Shown one piece after another: positions 1 through 11,567 of a DNA stretch of 64,000 nt. Source of the DNA: Ottelia alismoides (taxonomy: Eukaryota > Streptophyta > Magnoliopsida > Alismatales > Hydrocharitaceae). Each line of letters opens with the position of its first letter. The first letter of the stretch is position 1. The DNA is taken from the NCBI GenBank assembly GCA_037367405.1, contig JAZKJV010005758.1:1-64000 (forward strand), read 5' to 3'. The translations under genes and the position numbers were made by a program. Below the pieces are notes generated by a model. The model was not told where the DNA came from. It searched no databases and saw only the letters and a list, made by a program, of their open reading frames with translations.

Positions 1-792
1 TATGCAATATATCACACAATTCTTCAAACTAGGGATATTTGAATAATTAAGTCCAAGGCCCTAATGACTAAGGCTGGTTAACTCAAAATCTCAAGACCTC
101 ATAAACCAAGTTTTCTTGAACATCACTAGTCTGTGTGAAAGTGTAAGTGTCAGTGATTAAACCAACTTGTCAATTAGTTTTTTGATGATTTTTAAAGTTT
201 TAGAAAAGAATTTTTTTCAAAAAGTTTTTTTTACAAACAAGGCAAAGAAGAGATTTTTTTTGTTAGAAAAAGTTTTGCTCTTTTTTTCAAGAGTTTTTTT
301 TAAAAACAAAGAAAAAGAAGAAAGTTTTTTTTGAAAAAGTTTTTTTAAAGCAAATAAGGGATTTTTTTTTGAAAAAAATTAAAGATTTGTTTGTTTTTTT
401 TGACAAAGTTTTTTTTAGAAAAAGTTGTTTTTTTGGAAAAAGTTTTTTACTAAATTTACCCACCTCGTAATTATTGTATAATATATACAAAAATACGTGA
501 AAGAACGAGCTATGGGTAAAGTATATATGTAATATATACACGCCCCCCCATACTTAGCATGTGTTATGTCCTCAGAGCACAAGAAGCGAGAAAAAGACAT
601 AGCTCGTGCTAAGCGTAGGATGTCTAAAATAATAAATAGTATAGAGTCGATCTACCTCCCTATATTTAGGCTCTGGTCAGCCTAAGTGTAGAAGAAGAGC
701 AAAAAATGGGGCAGACGTGGTCAAGAGGAGAAATGGATGAGTATATACACATGGCGGGCATCGGCTCCCCCTATACTTAGGCTCTTGGTAAA
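1..792 (-). other. 3' untranslated region of the Athila-like element: T-rich tract and three hairpins
   Basis: No gene is seen here. Positions 175-450 are a low-complexity run of T-blocks broken by GAAAAAG-like units. Positions 540-810 hold three imperfect inverted repeats at roughly 110-bp spacing: 549-563 with 602-619, 660-672 with 679-691, and 770-780 with 793-803. Each is built on a variant of CCTATACTTAG/CTAAGTATAGG. In element orientation this lies after the integrase stop and before the missing 3' LTR. Confidence 0.6.
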
Positions 793-2735
793 CTAAGTAT
801 AGGACAAGAGTAAGTCTAAGAAACCGATTGTAATCTGGAGAATATACAAAGAAGGGCGAATGTACAAGAGCAATGAATCTTCTAAGATGCTGAATCTTGA
901 TGCTGGCATCTTATGACGAGTGATATGATGTATCTGCTCTGTGCTCACTCTGCATGAAGTTGATGGCCTCGACTTGACTAATTGCTCTTTCAAATCAACA
1001 AAATGCTTCATCAGTTGTCCATTTACCACATGAGACTGTGCACCATCTGTGAGATCAACTATCTCTACCCTTCCAGTTCTCGTGCACTTTCTTAACAACA
1101 AAGGGACCCATCCCATTTAGATTTGAGCTTCCCATAGAACATCTTCAACCTAGCATTGAACAACCAAACCTTTTGTCCAGGGACAAAGTCTTTGCACCAA
1201 ATGTGCTGATCATGCCATCTCTTTACTTTTTCCTTATAAATCAAACTGTTGTCATATGCCCGGTTTCGGATTTCCACGAGCTCGTTCAAGTTCAAATCTC
1301 GACAAAGCTTCCCTAGGTGACAACTCCAATTAATCTTCTTAATTGCCCATTCGGATTTATGAATTAACTCTGCGGGCAAATGGCATGGCTTGCCATAGAT
1401 CATTCTAAATGGTGAAGTACCCAATGGTGTCTTATAGGATGTCATATAGGCCCACAGAACTTGGTCCAAGAGCTGAGACCAGTTCTTCCTATCGGGACAA
1501 ACCAATTTATGCAAAATACTCTTCACCTCTCTGTTCGAAACCTCTGCCATGCCGTTGGACTGTGGGTGGTAAGGACTAGTAACTCTATGCTCAAATCCAT
1601 AGTCCTTAGCTAAAGATCTCATATCTCTATTCACAAAGTGGCTACCCCCATTAGATATCAAAACTTTTGGCACCCCGAACCTAGCAATAATATGATCTCT
1701 CACAAACTTACAGACAGTCTTGTTGTCTGCGGTTCGGGTTGGGATAGCCTCCACCCACCTGGATAAATCATCAACCGCCAACAATATGTACTCATGTTCT
1801 TGGTTGTTGGGAAAGGGACCCATAAAATCTATGCCCCATGCATCAAAAACATAACAAATAATCATGGGTTGCATGGGCGCCTCATCTCTCTGTCCAACTG
1901 TACCTCCCACCCTTTGACAGATCGAACACGACCGTACAAAATCAATAGCATCTCTAAACAAGGTCGGCCAATACAATCCACATTGAAGTACTTTGTGAGC
2001 GGTTCTCTTTCCCGAATGGTGTCCTCCAGCCTCAAGTGAATGACAATATGTGAGGACACTCTGGTATTCCTCCTGAGGAATACACCTTCTCCAAACACAA
2101 TATGGTCCTTCGAAGAAAAGGAAAGGATCATCCCAGTGGTATCTCCTCGAATCCGACTTCATTCGATCAATGCTGCTCCTAGTCCAACCATGGGGAACCG
2201 GCTTGGAGACAAGATAGTTCACCATGTTGGCATACCACGGAAGTGAGTCAATAACACAAATTGACTCATCTAGGAAGGTCTCTCTAATCCGCTCATAATC
2301 AGGAGAATCCTTAAGTTCAATCCGAGAATGGTGATCAGCCACAACATTCTTCACTCCAGGTTTATCTTTTATCTCCAAATCAAATTCTTGGAGGAGTAAA
2401 ATCCACCTAAGAAGACGCGTCTTCGCGTCCTTCTTTTCCATTAAGTATCGAATGGATGTGTGATCTGTGTAAATTGTCACCTTAGAGCCCAAAATATATG
2501 ATCTGAACTTCTCGAGGGCCCATACTACCGCGAGCATTTCCTTTTCAGTCATTGTATAATTTTTCTGTGTAGGATCTAATACTTTGCTCGCATAGTGGAT
2601 CGCAAATGGGATCCCCTCTCGCCGTTGTCCTAACACAGCTCCTATTACGAAATCTGAAGCGTCAGTCATGATCTCAAAGGGGAGAGACCAGTTAGGAGCT
2701 TGTAGGATAGGCGAGGCACAAATCTTCCTCTTCAA
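793..2735 (-). pseudogene. Athila-like RNase H and integrase, frameshifted
   Basis: Two minus-strand frames (1092-2735 and 793-1116) encode the end of the polyprotein. RNase H comes first: MTDASDF (Asp), [15 protein letters not shown] (Glu), [11 protein letters not shown] (Asp) and VADHHSR. The integrase follows, with an HHCC zinc finger (HSLEAGGHH to CSICQR) and a DDE core containing [10 protein letters not shown] (first Asp) and [12 protein letters not shown] (Glu). The middle catalytic position reads LISNGGSHF, with Asn where the family has Asp, which should abolish strand transfer. A frameshift near 1100 moves the C-terminal domain (VEIVDLTDGAQSHVVNGQ) to the second frame. The natural job is to degrade the RNA template and insert element cDNA into the nucleus. 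Confidence 0.92.
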
Positions 2736-4000
2736 GAGCTCAAAGGCCTCCAGACACCTGTGATCTACAATGAACTCTGTGTATTTCCCTAAGAGCTCAG
2801 TCAGTGGCGGGCGATCTTTGAAAAATCCTGAATGAATCTTCTATAGAATCCAACATGCCCTAAGAATGATCGCACTGACCTCACGTTGGTAGGTGGATCG
2901 AGTTTCTTGATCACCTCCACCTAGGCAGGATCAACCTCCATTCCCCTTTTGGAGATGACATGCCCCAACACGATACCCTCCTTCACCATAAAGTGACTCT
3001 TCTCCCAGGAGAGTACCAGATTTGCTTCTCTACACCTCGTGAGGACTCGGTCCAAGTGCACTAAACATGTATCAAAAGAATCACCATGGACCGAGAAGTC
3101 ATCCAAGAATACTTCCAGGAAATCTCCCACCATCTCGGTAAATATGGTTGTCATGCACCGCTGAAATGTGCCCGCGACATTGCAGAGCCTGAATGGCATG
3201 CGCCTGAAAGCATAAGTGCCGAATGGACATGTGAATGTGGTCTTTTCCTGGTCCTCAGGGGCTATGGCCACCTGGTTGTAGCCTGAGTACCCATCAAGAA
3301 AACAGAAGAACTCTTTCCCTGCGAGTCTCTCCAAGATCTGATCAATAAAAGGCAAGGGAAAGTGATCTTTCTTGGTCGCGGCATTCAAGCGTCTGTAGTC
3401 AACACAGACGCGTCACGACGTGGGTACTCGTGTCGTGATCTCTATCCCCTCCTCGTTGGTGACCATCTGAATTCTCGATTTCCTCAGGACAACATGAAGT
3501 GGGGCCACCCACATGGAGTCAGAAATAGGGTATATAAACCCTGCTTTGCACCATTTCTCAATCTCTTTCTTCACCACTTCCCGTAGATTGGGGTTAAGTC
3601 TCCTTTGGAACTCACGGGAAGGTCTCACATTATCCTCAGTAAAAATGTGGTGCGAGCAGAGAGCGGGTTTGATGCCTACGAGATCCGACACTGTCCAGCC
3701 TATTGCTTTGCGGTTCCTCTCTAAGACCTCTAACAACCTAGACTCCTGTTCTAAAGTCAAGTCTGAGCTAATGATGACAGGATATCTCTCTTTAGGTCCC
3801 GCAAGAAAGGCTTACTTGAGTGTAGGAGGTAGTGATTTCAGTTCTGGCAACATGGCATCATCAATTAAATCCGGTTGAACTGAATCTGAATCTGGTTTCG
3901 TGCTGCATGAAGGTGGGCTAAGCTGAGTAGTACACGCCACCAACTGAGAAGTATCGGGAGTCGGATCGTCAAAAATATCCAAATAATCGGCAAAAGCCAC
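2736..4000 (-). pseudogene. Athila-like reverse transcriptase, frameshifted
   Basis: Three minus-strand pieces (3812-4000, 3413-3760, 2921-3388) give a Ty3/gypsy RT broken by frameshifts near 3390-3410, 3760-3810 and 2735-2920. The first piece is an acidic protease-RT linker ending ELKSLPPTLK. The second starts LTLEQESRLLEVLERNRKAI and includes IEKWCKAGFIYPISDS. The third holds the palm: FLDGYSGYNQ (catalytic Asp), FTCPFGTYAFRRMPF and VFLDDFSVHG, the YxDD-box equivalent with both Asp present. The role is to copy element RNA into DNA inside virus-like particles. The catalytic residues survive but the reading frame does not. Confidence 0.92.
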
Positions 4001-4267
4001 GTCCGACTCGTCATCTATGTCCCATGATTATTCCGAAGAGGATGAAACTGACAGATCCAGATGGATCTCTACGTCATCATAGGAATAGGTAGATTCATCT
4101 CTAACAAGATCAGACAACACCTGGCAAACTGCATCATGTACTATGTCCCCTCCAAATGAAAAGATCTCGCTCTATCCTGAAGGAATCTGTCCCCAAATCC
4201 CAACGGTGCTAACCAAACTGCAATCTACCGCTGATGATGAGTACTCTGTGCTACTCTCTGAATCGGG
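4001..4267 (-). other. Acidic linker between protease and RT, no clean ORF
   Basis: This 267-bp stretch joins the protease and RT segments in the Athila-like polyprotein. Translation is rich in Asp, Glu and Ser but broken by stops. Such linkers are variable in this clade. Confidence 0.5.
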
Positions 4268-4852
4268 TCACTGACACTTGGTTTGCTTCATCTCAAGGTT
4301 CACTTCTCCGCCTGGAGAATGGAACTTCATCATTCTCGTACCATAATCGAAAGATGCACCCGTGGTCCTAAGGAAGGGTCGCCCAAGAATGATCTGAGAT
4401 TCTCTCCAATGATTGGGGGTCTCCATATCCAAGACTGTGAAGTCAACCTGATAGTTCTGCCCCTCAATCGAGATAACGACGTTCTTCACTTCACCCTTAG
4501 GTCTCTTCACTGAACGATCAGCAAATTGGAGTAAAGCTCTAGATTTGCGAAGTGGTCCCAACTCCAATTTCTGATATAATGCTAAGGGAAGTAAGTTGAT
4601 CGAAGAACCGTTATCTAAGAGTGTGCGTGCAAACGTAATGTCGTCAATACGACTCTCCACATAGTGAGCACCCATGTCTCTCTTTTTCTTTGGCAAAGTC
4701 TGATTCTTGAGACAATAGATTGTGGCTAATGATAAGACATGTGTCTTCATATTTCGGTTATCTTTCTTCCTGCTAACCCTTGTATGTGTGCATCTCACCT
4801 TAAGGTATTTTTGGAATGCAGGATGACTAGCCACATACTCATCAAATGGCAC
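4268..4852 (-). pseudogene. Athila-like aspartic protease segment
   Basis: A 194-residue minus-strand frame with a retroviral-type aspartic protease domain. The active-site loop is LLDNGSSINLLPLALYQKL at about residues 77-95; the family core is D-x-G-[SA]. A downstream flap/alpha motif, IILGRPFLRTTGASFDYG, is typical of plant Ty3/gypsy proteases. The enzyme would cut the gag-pol polyprotein into its parts. The frame is shut off from gag upstream by a stop around 4880 and from RT downstream by a stop at 4268, so it is a fragment of an originally continuous polyprotein. Confidence 0.85.
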
Positions 4853-4879
4853 TTTAACTGTGATGTTCTCTTTATAAAA

Positions 4880-5371
4880 TCATGCCATATCGGGGTCATC
4901 TTTCTTAATCTTTTTGATGCGCTTTTCTGCCGTAAGATCACGGGGGAAAGGGATTGAAGCTAGGGAAACAGATGATGAAGAGTATGAATCATGAACTGAA
5001 ATATCATTCTTGGCATTAACTGAAACAGAGTTCTTCATACATGAATCTTTTTTATGCAACATGGGATCGAAATCAAATTTATCTACCATAGGTTGTGGAA
5101 TAGGATCTGGAGTGGTATCCGCCAGAACCGGAGATGCAAGGTCCTCCGTAGAATTAGAAGTGTATCCATGCTGCTGATGTTGCATACGCGCTCTCCTCCT
5201 CCTCTCGGCTCCCTGAGTAGAAATCCTCGAATGGTGCTGATGGGGCTCTGAAATATGATGCCTCTCCTCCTCGTCCTCTGAAGACTCCTCAGGTAGAGCT
5301 CCAGAGATGCCCCTCCTTGTATACCTCGCCCAGTCAGGTAAGGTCACGGTCCTTCCGCTCTTGAGTAACAT
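4880..5371 (-). pseudogene. Gag-protease junction region, low-complexity acidic/His-rich
   Basis: A 163-residue minus-strand frame between gag and the protease. It starts MLLKSGRTVTLPDWARYTRR, then runs through an acidic patch (EESSEDEEERHH), a Gln/His/Arg-rich segment and a Lys-rich end (EKRIKKIKKDD) that leads into the protease frame after one stop. No catalytic motif or CCHC knuckle was found. Position and orientation make it the tail of gag or the gag-pol spacer of the same element. Confidence 0.6.
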
Positions 5372-5466
5372 GTGGTTAGCCTCGTCACATGAAAGAATCT
5401 CATGTTCAGATCTAGGAGATGCTGAATTGTATACCTGACCAAAGTGTTGCTGAGAACTAGATCAGT

Positions 5467-7382
5467 TCAGGCTATTGGGATTAGCCTGAACTTGGGCTGG
5501 GATAGAGGTAGAGGGTGTAGTCTGCTCGTGTCGCCATCAGGACAGGCGGTTGACATCCACCCGTAGTCATGAATCTCATTCCTGTAGGAACGTAGCTCGT
5601 CGAGTATTTGCTGTTGTATATCCACGGGACTAGACGAAGAAGGAAGTGGATAAGATTGGGAAGAAGAACGGGAAGACTGGCCCTGCTGGCCAGAGTACTG
5701 CCTCTGTTGATGTTGCTGCCGGGGTGGCTGGAATCCAGGGCTCTGCTGTGAAGGAGGTGGTGCGGAGGTGAATGCGGTGTTGTGAAATGTCGGGGGATGC
5801 TGGTAGGTCTGCCGGTCTCCTGAACTTCCCTGCCTGGCAGGGTCCTGAGTATACCATACTTCATTCACCTCCCAAATCGGTGGAGGCTCCTCCTGAACTA
5901 TCTCTGCTAATGGAGGTGGCTGCTGGAAAGAGTGGGTGTAGGATTGGTCCTGCTCCCACGGCTGGGGTTTCCCTGACACCAACAGATCGTGAACATGGTG
6001 AACTCGGTATACGTGAGCAGAGGGTGCAGTCACAGCATGTATCTTTATCTTAGATACCCTATCATTCAACTCTTTCATTTGTTTTGGGATCTTGGAGACG
6101 CTCCGATCTAATTCATCAATTCTCCAGTCAATCCTCTCGACTACAGTAAGCTTGTCAGCAAGAAGTCCCATGCTAGGGATCACGTCCTGAGAGAGATCGA
6201 CTACAGCTGATTTTCCCCCTCCAGATGAGAATGAACTAGGGAATGGTGTATAGGCCCTGCTGGCCATCTGTGAGCGACTAGTTTCAGCCATCTGCTCGAA
6301 TACTCCCCAGACGGTATCCGCTCCTCGTGATGTATAGCTTCCTCCACAGGCAGCGCTCACTAAACCCTGCATCTTAGGGTTGAGACCAGTAAGGAACGAT
6401 TGGACCAAGATGTTATCATCTAAATTGTGATAGGGACACTTCTGAAGGATGTCCTTGAATCTTTCCCAAGCATCACATAGGGTAACTGGGAAAAACTCGT
6501 AATTGGCGTCCTCATCATGTTAGTTCTACTCAACAGGTAGAACTTCTTTAGGAATAGGTCCTTGAACTGGGCATAAGTGGTGATGATGATTCCAAGATTC
6601 TTCACCCAGTAATCGGCTTTTCCACCCAAGGCAAATGGAAGGGCTTTGAGCCTAATATAATCCTGGCTAACATTATTATGTTTAAGGTTAGCACAGATGA
6701 GCTCAAAGTCCCTTAGGAATGCATATGGCTCCTCAGTCGCATTCCCATCAAAGTGTGGCAGCAGGTTCAGAAAATGCGGCTTCAACTCAAAATCAACAGT
6801 GGGTTCGGCCGGACTCAAGTAGTTCCGAATTTGATATTGTCCAGGCTTATATGCCGCATCCATTGGTGGTTCTACCCCAACATTTAACTGTCCTAACTGA
6901 GCTCTCAGTAATGCATGTTGCTGCTCAGATGCAGCTAATCTGGCAAGTATCATTCTCATTGGGTCTTCATGGTTCTCTTCTTCCTCTTCTTACTTCTTTG
7001 GAGGCATTTTTCTTGTGTCTTCTTTAGGTCCTGAATAAGCAAGGTGTTCTTGATTAGAAGAGGGTTTATGAGTCAAGATATTCTCACCGAGGCGAAGGTA
7101 TTCCTCGGTGAGGTGAGAAGAGAGAAAGGGAATGGTTTGATAGTAACCATCTCGAGAGTGGATGATCCTGGGCTCAAGAGGGTCATGAGTCCAGGTTGGT
7201 CCAAGTTGCGCATGGACCTGTGAAGACATACTTCTTGAAGGGTTCAACGAGAGATTCGCAAAGTCCGAATAAATATCCCCCCAATCAGTCATCTTCGATG
7301 TCAAAAGAACCGATTCGAACATGATAGTCAATGAGGCACTAGTTCTACGGTGCACGTAAATGTGCGGAGTGAACTCACACAA
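5467..7382 (-). pseudogene. Athila-like gag (capsid), split into three frames
   Basis: Three consecutive minus-strand frames encode gag. 6990-7382 is an N-terminal 130-residue segment. 6420-6959 contains the retrotransposon gag core, with HFLNLLPHFDGNATEEPYAF, ALPFALGGKADYWV and FKDLFLKKFY. 5467-6408 begins MVQSFLTGLNPKMQGLVSAA, continues through VFEQMAETSRSQMAS, a coiled-coil-like stretch (ERIDWRIDELDRSVSKIPKQ) and a Pro/Gln/Ser-rich tail. Gag forms the particle that packages element RNA. Frame breaks lie near 6970 and 6410. The most upstream Met (7382) is a guess because the original start may be internal. Confidence 0.88.
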
Positions 7383-8744
7383 TACATACCTAATTCAAAC
7401 CCTCAATTTCACCAACTCAACACGTGATGGCCGTAAGAGTTCGGCCGAATTATCTGGTCAATTTTAGTTGATGAGAATACAATCTTGGAAAGATTAACGA
7501 GCTGTTAGGTGCCCGTATTTTCCTACAGACTGGCCCGGTTCTTACGACTAGTTTGACCTACTTTCAGCCAGTATAGGAGTAAGTACGGACCATATAAATA
7601 CGGCAACCCGTTCCTTGAGGACTAAGGCGCCCTCTAAACCTCCCACTCTGCTAAGGAAGTCCGGACCGTTAACCGGCTATCCGTATTCCTCACTGAAGAG
7701 TAGCTAATCACCTAAAAAGAAAGAACCAGTAGTAAGTAAGAAATCCAGGCTTGGCTCTATCCTAGGGTCGTCTCTCTCTCACTAGCAAGTAAAACAAACA
7801 ATGAGAGCTTTATGCACCTGAGAACAAGGGTTCTTTTTATTCCAATTAATTAAATCGACCTGCTCAATTCAGTCCCAATTTTAGAGTTAGGTTATCACTT
7901 GAAATTAATCTGAACACAAAAGCACGTATACCGATCAGTCCCAATTTCCTTTTTGACCTTAAGTTGTAAAATAAGAAGGGAGTCGGAAATCAGAATGCAA
8001 ACAAGAAACTATGATGCATGCTCAAAAGAAGGTATACTTACAGTGAATCCCAGCACTCTCCATGCGTTATGCAAAACTGAATTTGTAAATTTTACAATAA
8101 ATGCATGCAGATCGAAAAAACCGCACCTAAACAGTATACTATTAGCGGGGAAGAATTGATTTGATTTGAGCTAAGTAGTACGTGTCTATGTGCGTCTCAT
8201 TATGAATCTTATAAGATATGTGAATCTTCAAAGATGTGTGTGGCCTAAATTACGATGGGCACAAACAAATTTGATTCTATACTACCGTGTGCCTAATCCT
8301 TAATTCGCCATTCAAGTCGAGCCCCACCCTCACCGGAGAGTGAAACAGGTCTTGACACACCACAAATAATGTCCAAGTCTTTTTTTTACACGCGTGACAT
8401 CTCAAACAAGAGCCACTATAAAGAAGAAAACTACCTAAATAATTACAACAAAATAATTACAAGAATTTACAAAAATTTCTCTCGAAAATAAATTAGCAAT
8501 TCCTTGATCTTCAGCAGTCGGCGCGCGTCATGTCCGTCGACCTCCGATGTACTCCAAGTCCATCGGGCCCTCGCAAGGAAAATGAGATTTATATTAGAGA
8601 GATAAAAAACAAAATATATACACGAATATGAAGAGAAATAATTGGAAGAAAATGGACTAAATACAAGGTGGCTCGGGGGTCAGACAACCCGAGTAAATGA
8701 AAATCTAAATCCAAATCTTTAAATTAATCCCTAAGCCATTTGCC
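7383..8744 (-). other. Leader between PBS and gag of the Athila-like element
   Basis: 1.36 kb without a supportable gene. It is the 5' untranslated leader, read right to left from the PBS to the gag start; such long leaders are usual in this clade. The small plus-strand ORF at 7953-8159 has no recognisable features. Confidence 0.6.
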
Positions 8745-8762
8745 TCCCCGGCAATGGCACCA
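8745..8762 (-). promoter_or_regulatory. Primer-binding site, tRNA-Asp type
   Basis: Read on the minus strand this is TGGTGCCATTGCCGGGGA, matching the complement of the plant tRNA-Asp 3' end at 16 of 18 positions. It lies two bases inside the LTR edge at 8765. Athila-group elements are known to use tRNA-Asp. The site primes minus-strand DNA synthesis and fixes both the element's orientation and its 5' LTR boundary. Confidence 0.85.
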
Positions 8763-8764
8763 TC

Positions 8765-11567
8765 TGACGGGTCGCTAAATAAGATATTTAATTTGGGCAC
8801 GTTGTAGTACGTATACTTAGCGAATCAGTCAGAACCGAGAGAAGGATCTCCGTGAAGAGTGTCTTGGCTTTAATTCATATCCCGGGCAAGTTAGGGGTCG
8901 AACACAGGGAGGCAAAGGAACAACTTCGGGTTTAATTCGAAAATTAAGTTTTAAATTTCCAAGCGGTATTTTTTTTAGATTTTTTTATGCAAAATAAAAT
9001 GCTAATGCAAGATGCGGTTGAATTAAGACATTAAGAAAACACACAACTTAGCCAAATTAATTATAATATGAAATTAATCCAATTTAGCTAAAATATAATT
9101 TTCCAGTAAACTTAATCCAATGAGGAACACAAAATATATTTTTTTTGTATTTTTCAGGGTTAAAATGCAACAATTAAAAATACACACTTTTTATGGGCTT
9201 TTTCGCTATTTTTTACACAAACAGTAAGTAAAAATTATGAAAAATTTACTGAAATGAAAACATGATGCAAGGATAGCACATATTGTTTTTTGGAATTTTT
9301 TGACAACTTATGAATTTTTTATGGATTTTTTAGTGAAAACAGAGTAACAATGAGTAAATAATTCTTATCCACAATGTCAAGTTAATCAGAGTGTGAATTA
9401 TCTCAAAAAGATATTTTTCATATAGAATCCAGGAGACTTGAAATTTCGCAAAAATGATGTATGTGGATCTAACTAAAAATCAAATACTAAAATCACTCTA
9501 CAATTTATTTTGGACACAAGGAAAATCCACTTGAGATAAAATTTGGATAGTATCTCAATCACATATCAAGGCATCATGTCTAATTTTTGTGGAATTTTTA
9601 CATCAATCGTGTGTGAGATATCAATTTAAGAGCTCAATTTGGATAAAATATACAATATTTCAATTGCACATTTTTAATTAAATACCCACAACTCACAAAA
9701 ATATAAATAAATATTCATATGACGGAAACTAAGTTGCTCAACACAATGACATTTTTTCTTGAATAAAAAGATGCAATATTTAAGTCCAAATTAATAGACA
9801 AAGACAGTGGTATCCGTGCAAACTGTAAATGACTTAAACAACACAACAAAAGCACAGGACTGTTTTGTAATGACATAAACTAAAAGGGAAAAATATGCAA
9901 TATTTACAATAAAAAATGAGAGAAAGACCTTCTTCTTCCTCTGGACGGCTAGGGCACGGGGCGGAGATGGGTCGCACGGGCGGCGGAAGAAGGTGATCGG
10001 TGGAGGGCGAAAGTCAGCGGACGCGAGGGGGTACGCGCGGTGGCTCGAGGCGGCGTGGGTCGGCGTCGCGGCGACGGGAGGCGGAGGGAGCGGCGAGGCT
10101 TCAGTTGCTGCATGAACTCGAGGGGCGGCAGCGTGGGGTGCGCGCCGGAGGTCGCGGTGGCTGGCTAATGGCCAGCGGCTGGAAGGAAGAACCGCGGGCG
10201 GCGGCCAGCGGCTGGAAGAGAGGGGCGGCGGCCGGCACCTGCGCCTGCTGCCTCCTTCCGATTTTTTTTAATTTTTTATTTTTTCTTTTTTTTTCTTTTG
10301 TGTTGTGATTATAATTTTTTGTTTCAGATTTTCATATTTTTAATTTTTTATGTGAACAGGAAATGAAACAAATGAGAAGAAAACAAAGATGGTGTGATGA
10401 TTATGGGGGTATGATAGGAAGATTTGGATGGTGGTGAATGTGATGTGCTAAAAAAATACAAAATTAACAAGAGGATAAAATGAGACGAAAAATTACCTAC
10501 GATGGAGACGGTCGGTTATGATGTGCTCACGAGAGAACGGTCTTCGTTCGAATCGCCAGCGCGCGATGAGCTCGAGCGGCGCGCGGTTGCGGCTGTGATG
10601 TTAGCCAAAAAACCAATGGATCTCACCGGAGAGAGGGTTGTCGTCGCTCGACTGCGGTTGCCTCGCTGTCACCGATTCAACTCTGGGAACTAGGTTATTT
10701 TATTAATGAAGTTGAATGGGAGGTTTAAATAATGATGGGGTTGAATGGAAGTTGGTGGTATAATGAGTTGAATGGTGGTTATTGTAGAGAATGTAAAATA
10801 AATAAATAAATAAAAGGAAATAAAGTAGGCTACTTTAAATACAGTAAAAAATATAAAGAAGAAAAAAATAGTGGAGAATTTACAAGGGAATACATACAAT
10901 ATGTACATTTTTTTCTTTTCTAATATGTATTTTTTTATCTTTTTAATAAGAGATATTTATAACGGAAAAATACAGTAAAATAGTATAATCAAAATACAAT
11001 ACAACCGTGATTTTTTTGTATTTTTAGTATAGAAAAGGTAAAATAAAAAATGAAGAAAGAATGAATATATACATAATATACAATGTACATCTAGGTCCCA
11101 AAACCCAACTTTTGCAAATGAGCTCCGATTCTAATGAAACCGCTTCCGTTGGATAGATAATTTTCTAACTTGAACTTTAAAAGTGAGTTTGGTGAATTTG
11201 GAGTTTATACGGAGCGGGAATTTGGCTTGGAAGTTGGTCTTTGTGACTTTTTCCCTTTGGGATCTAGGAGCATTTATTTGAGGTAAAATTTGTTTTCTAT
11301 TTTTGTATTTTTATATACATGGTTATGAAATTGAAATAAAATTATTAAAAATACATGAAGTTTTGGGTTATTTACATGTGAAAAATCCTTTAATTTTGAG
11401 GCTTTTTATTGTTAATTTATTTTGTACAATCTAATATACAATAATTAGTGTGTTTTATTTACAAGAGTTATTTGTTAATTTATTGATTTTATGGATATTT
11501 TTCTGGGATTTTACTCGAAGATTTTGCTAAGATCAAGATATTGAGATGATGAATCGTGGATTCACCA
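8765..11567 (-). repeat. 5' LTR of the Athila-like element (about 2.8 kb)
   Basis: Starts TGACGGGTCGC next to the PBS and ends GGATTCACCA, giving TG...CA ends. It is related to the solo LTR at 43406-46823 over most of its length: shared blocks near 8885/43555, 9000/43670, 11095/46330 and 11545/46805, in the same order. A GC-rich island (about 9940-10260) sits in an otherwise AT-rich LTR, and the related solo LTR has one at the same relative place. ORFs inside the island are compositional and not genes. Confidence 0.85.

Larger units (their letters stand above)
1..11567 (-). mobile_element. Athila-like Ty3/gypsy retrotransposon, left end outside window
   Basis: A minus-strand LTR retrotransposon. 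Read right to left it has a 5' LTR (8765-11567), a tRNA-Asp-type PBS, a 1.4 kb leader, gag, protease, RT, RNase H and integrase, then a T-rich 3' region. The 3' LTR must lie left of position 1. The assignment to the Athila/Tat side of Ty3/gypsy rests on the RT signature GYSGYNQVAIAPEDQEKTTF, the tRNA-Asp primer, the long LTR, and no chromodomain after the integrase. All coding segments carry frameshifts and the integrase has a catalytic substitution, so the copy is dead. The TSD cannot be checked because only one end is visible. Confidence 0.9.

Noticed and set aside
10000..10308. 102-codon Arg/Gly-rich ORF
   Set aside because: Lies in the GC-rich island of an Athila-type LTR; low-complexity translation with no domain.
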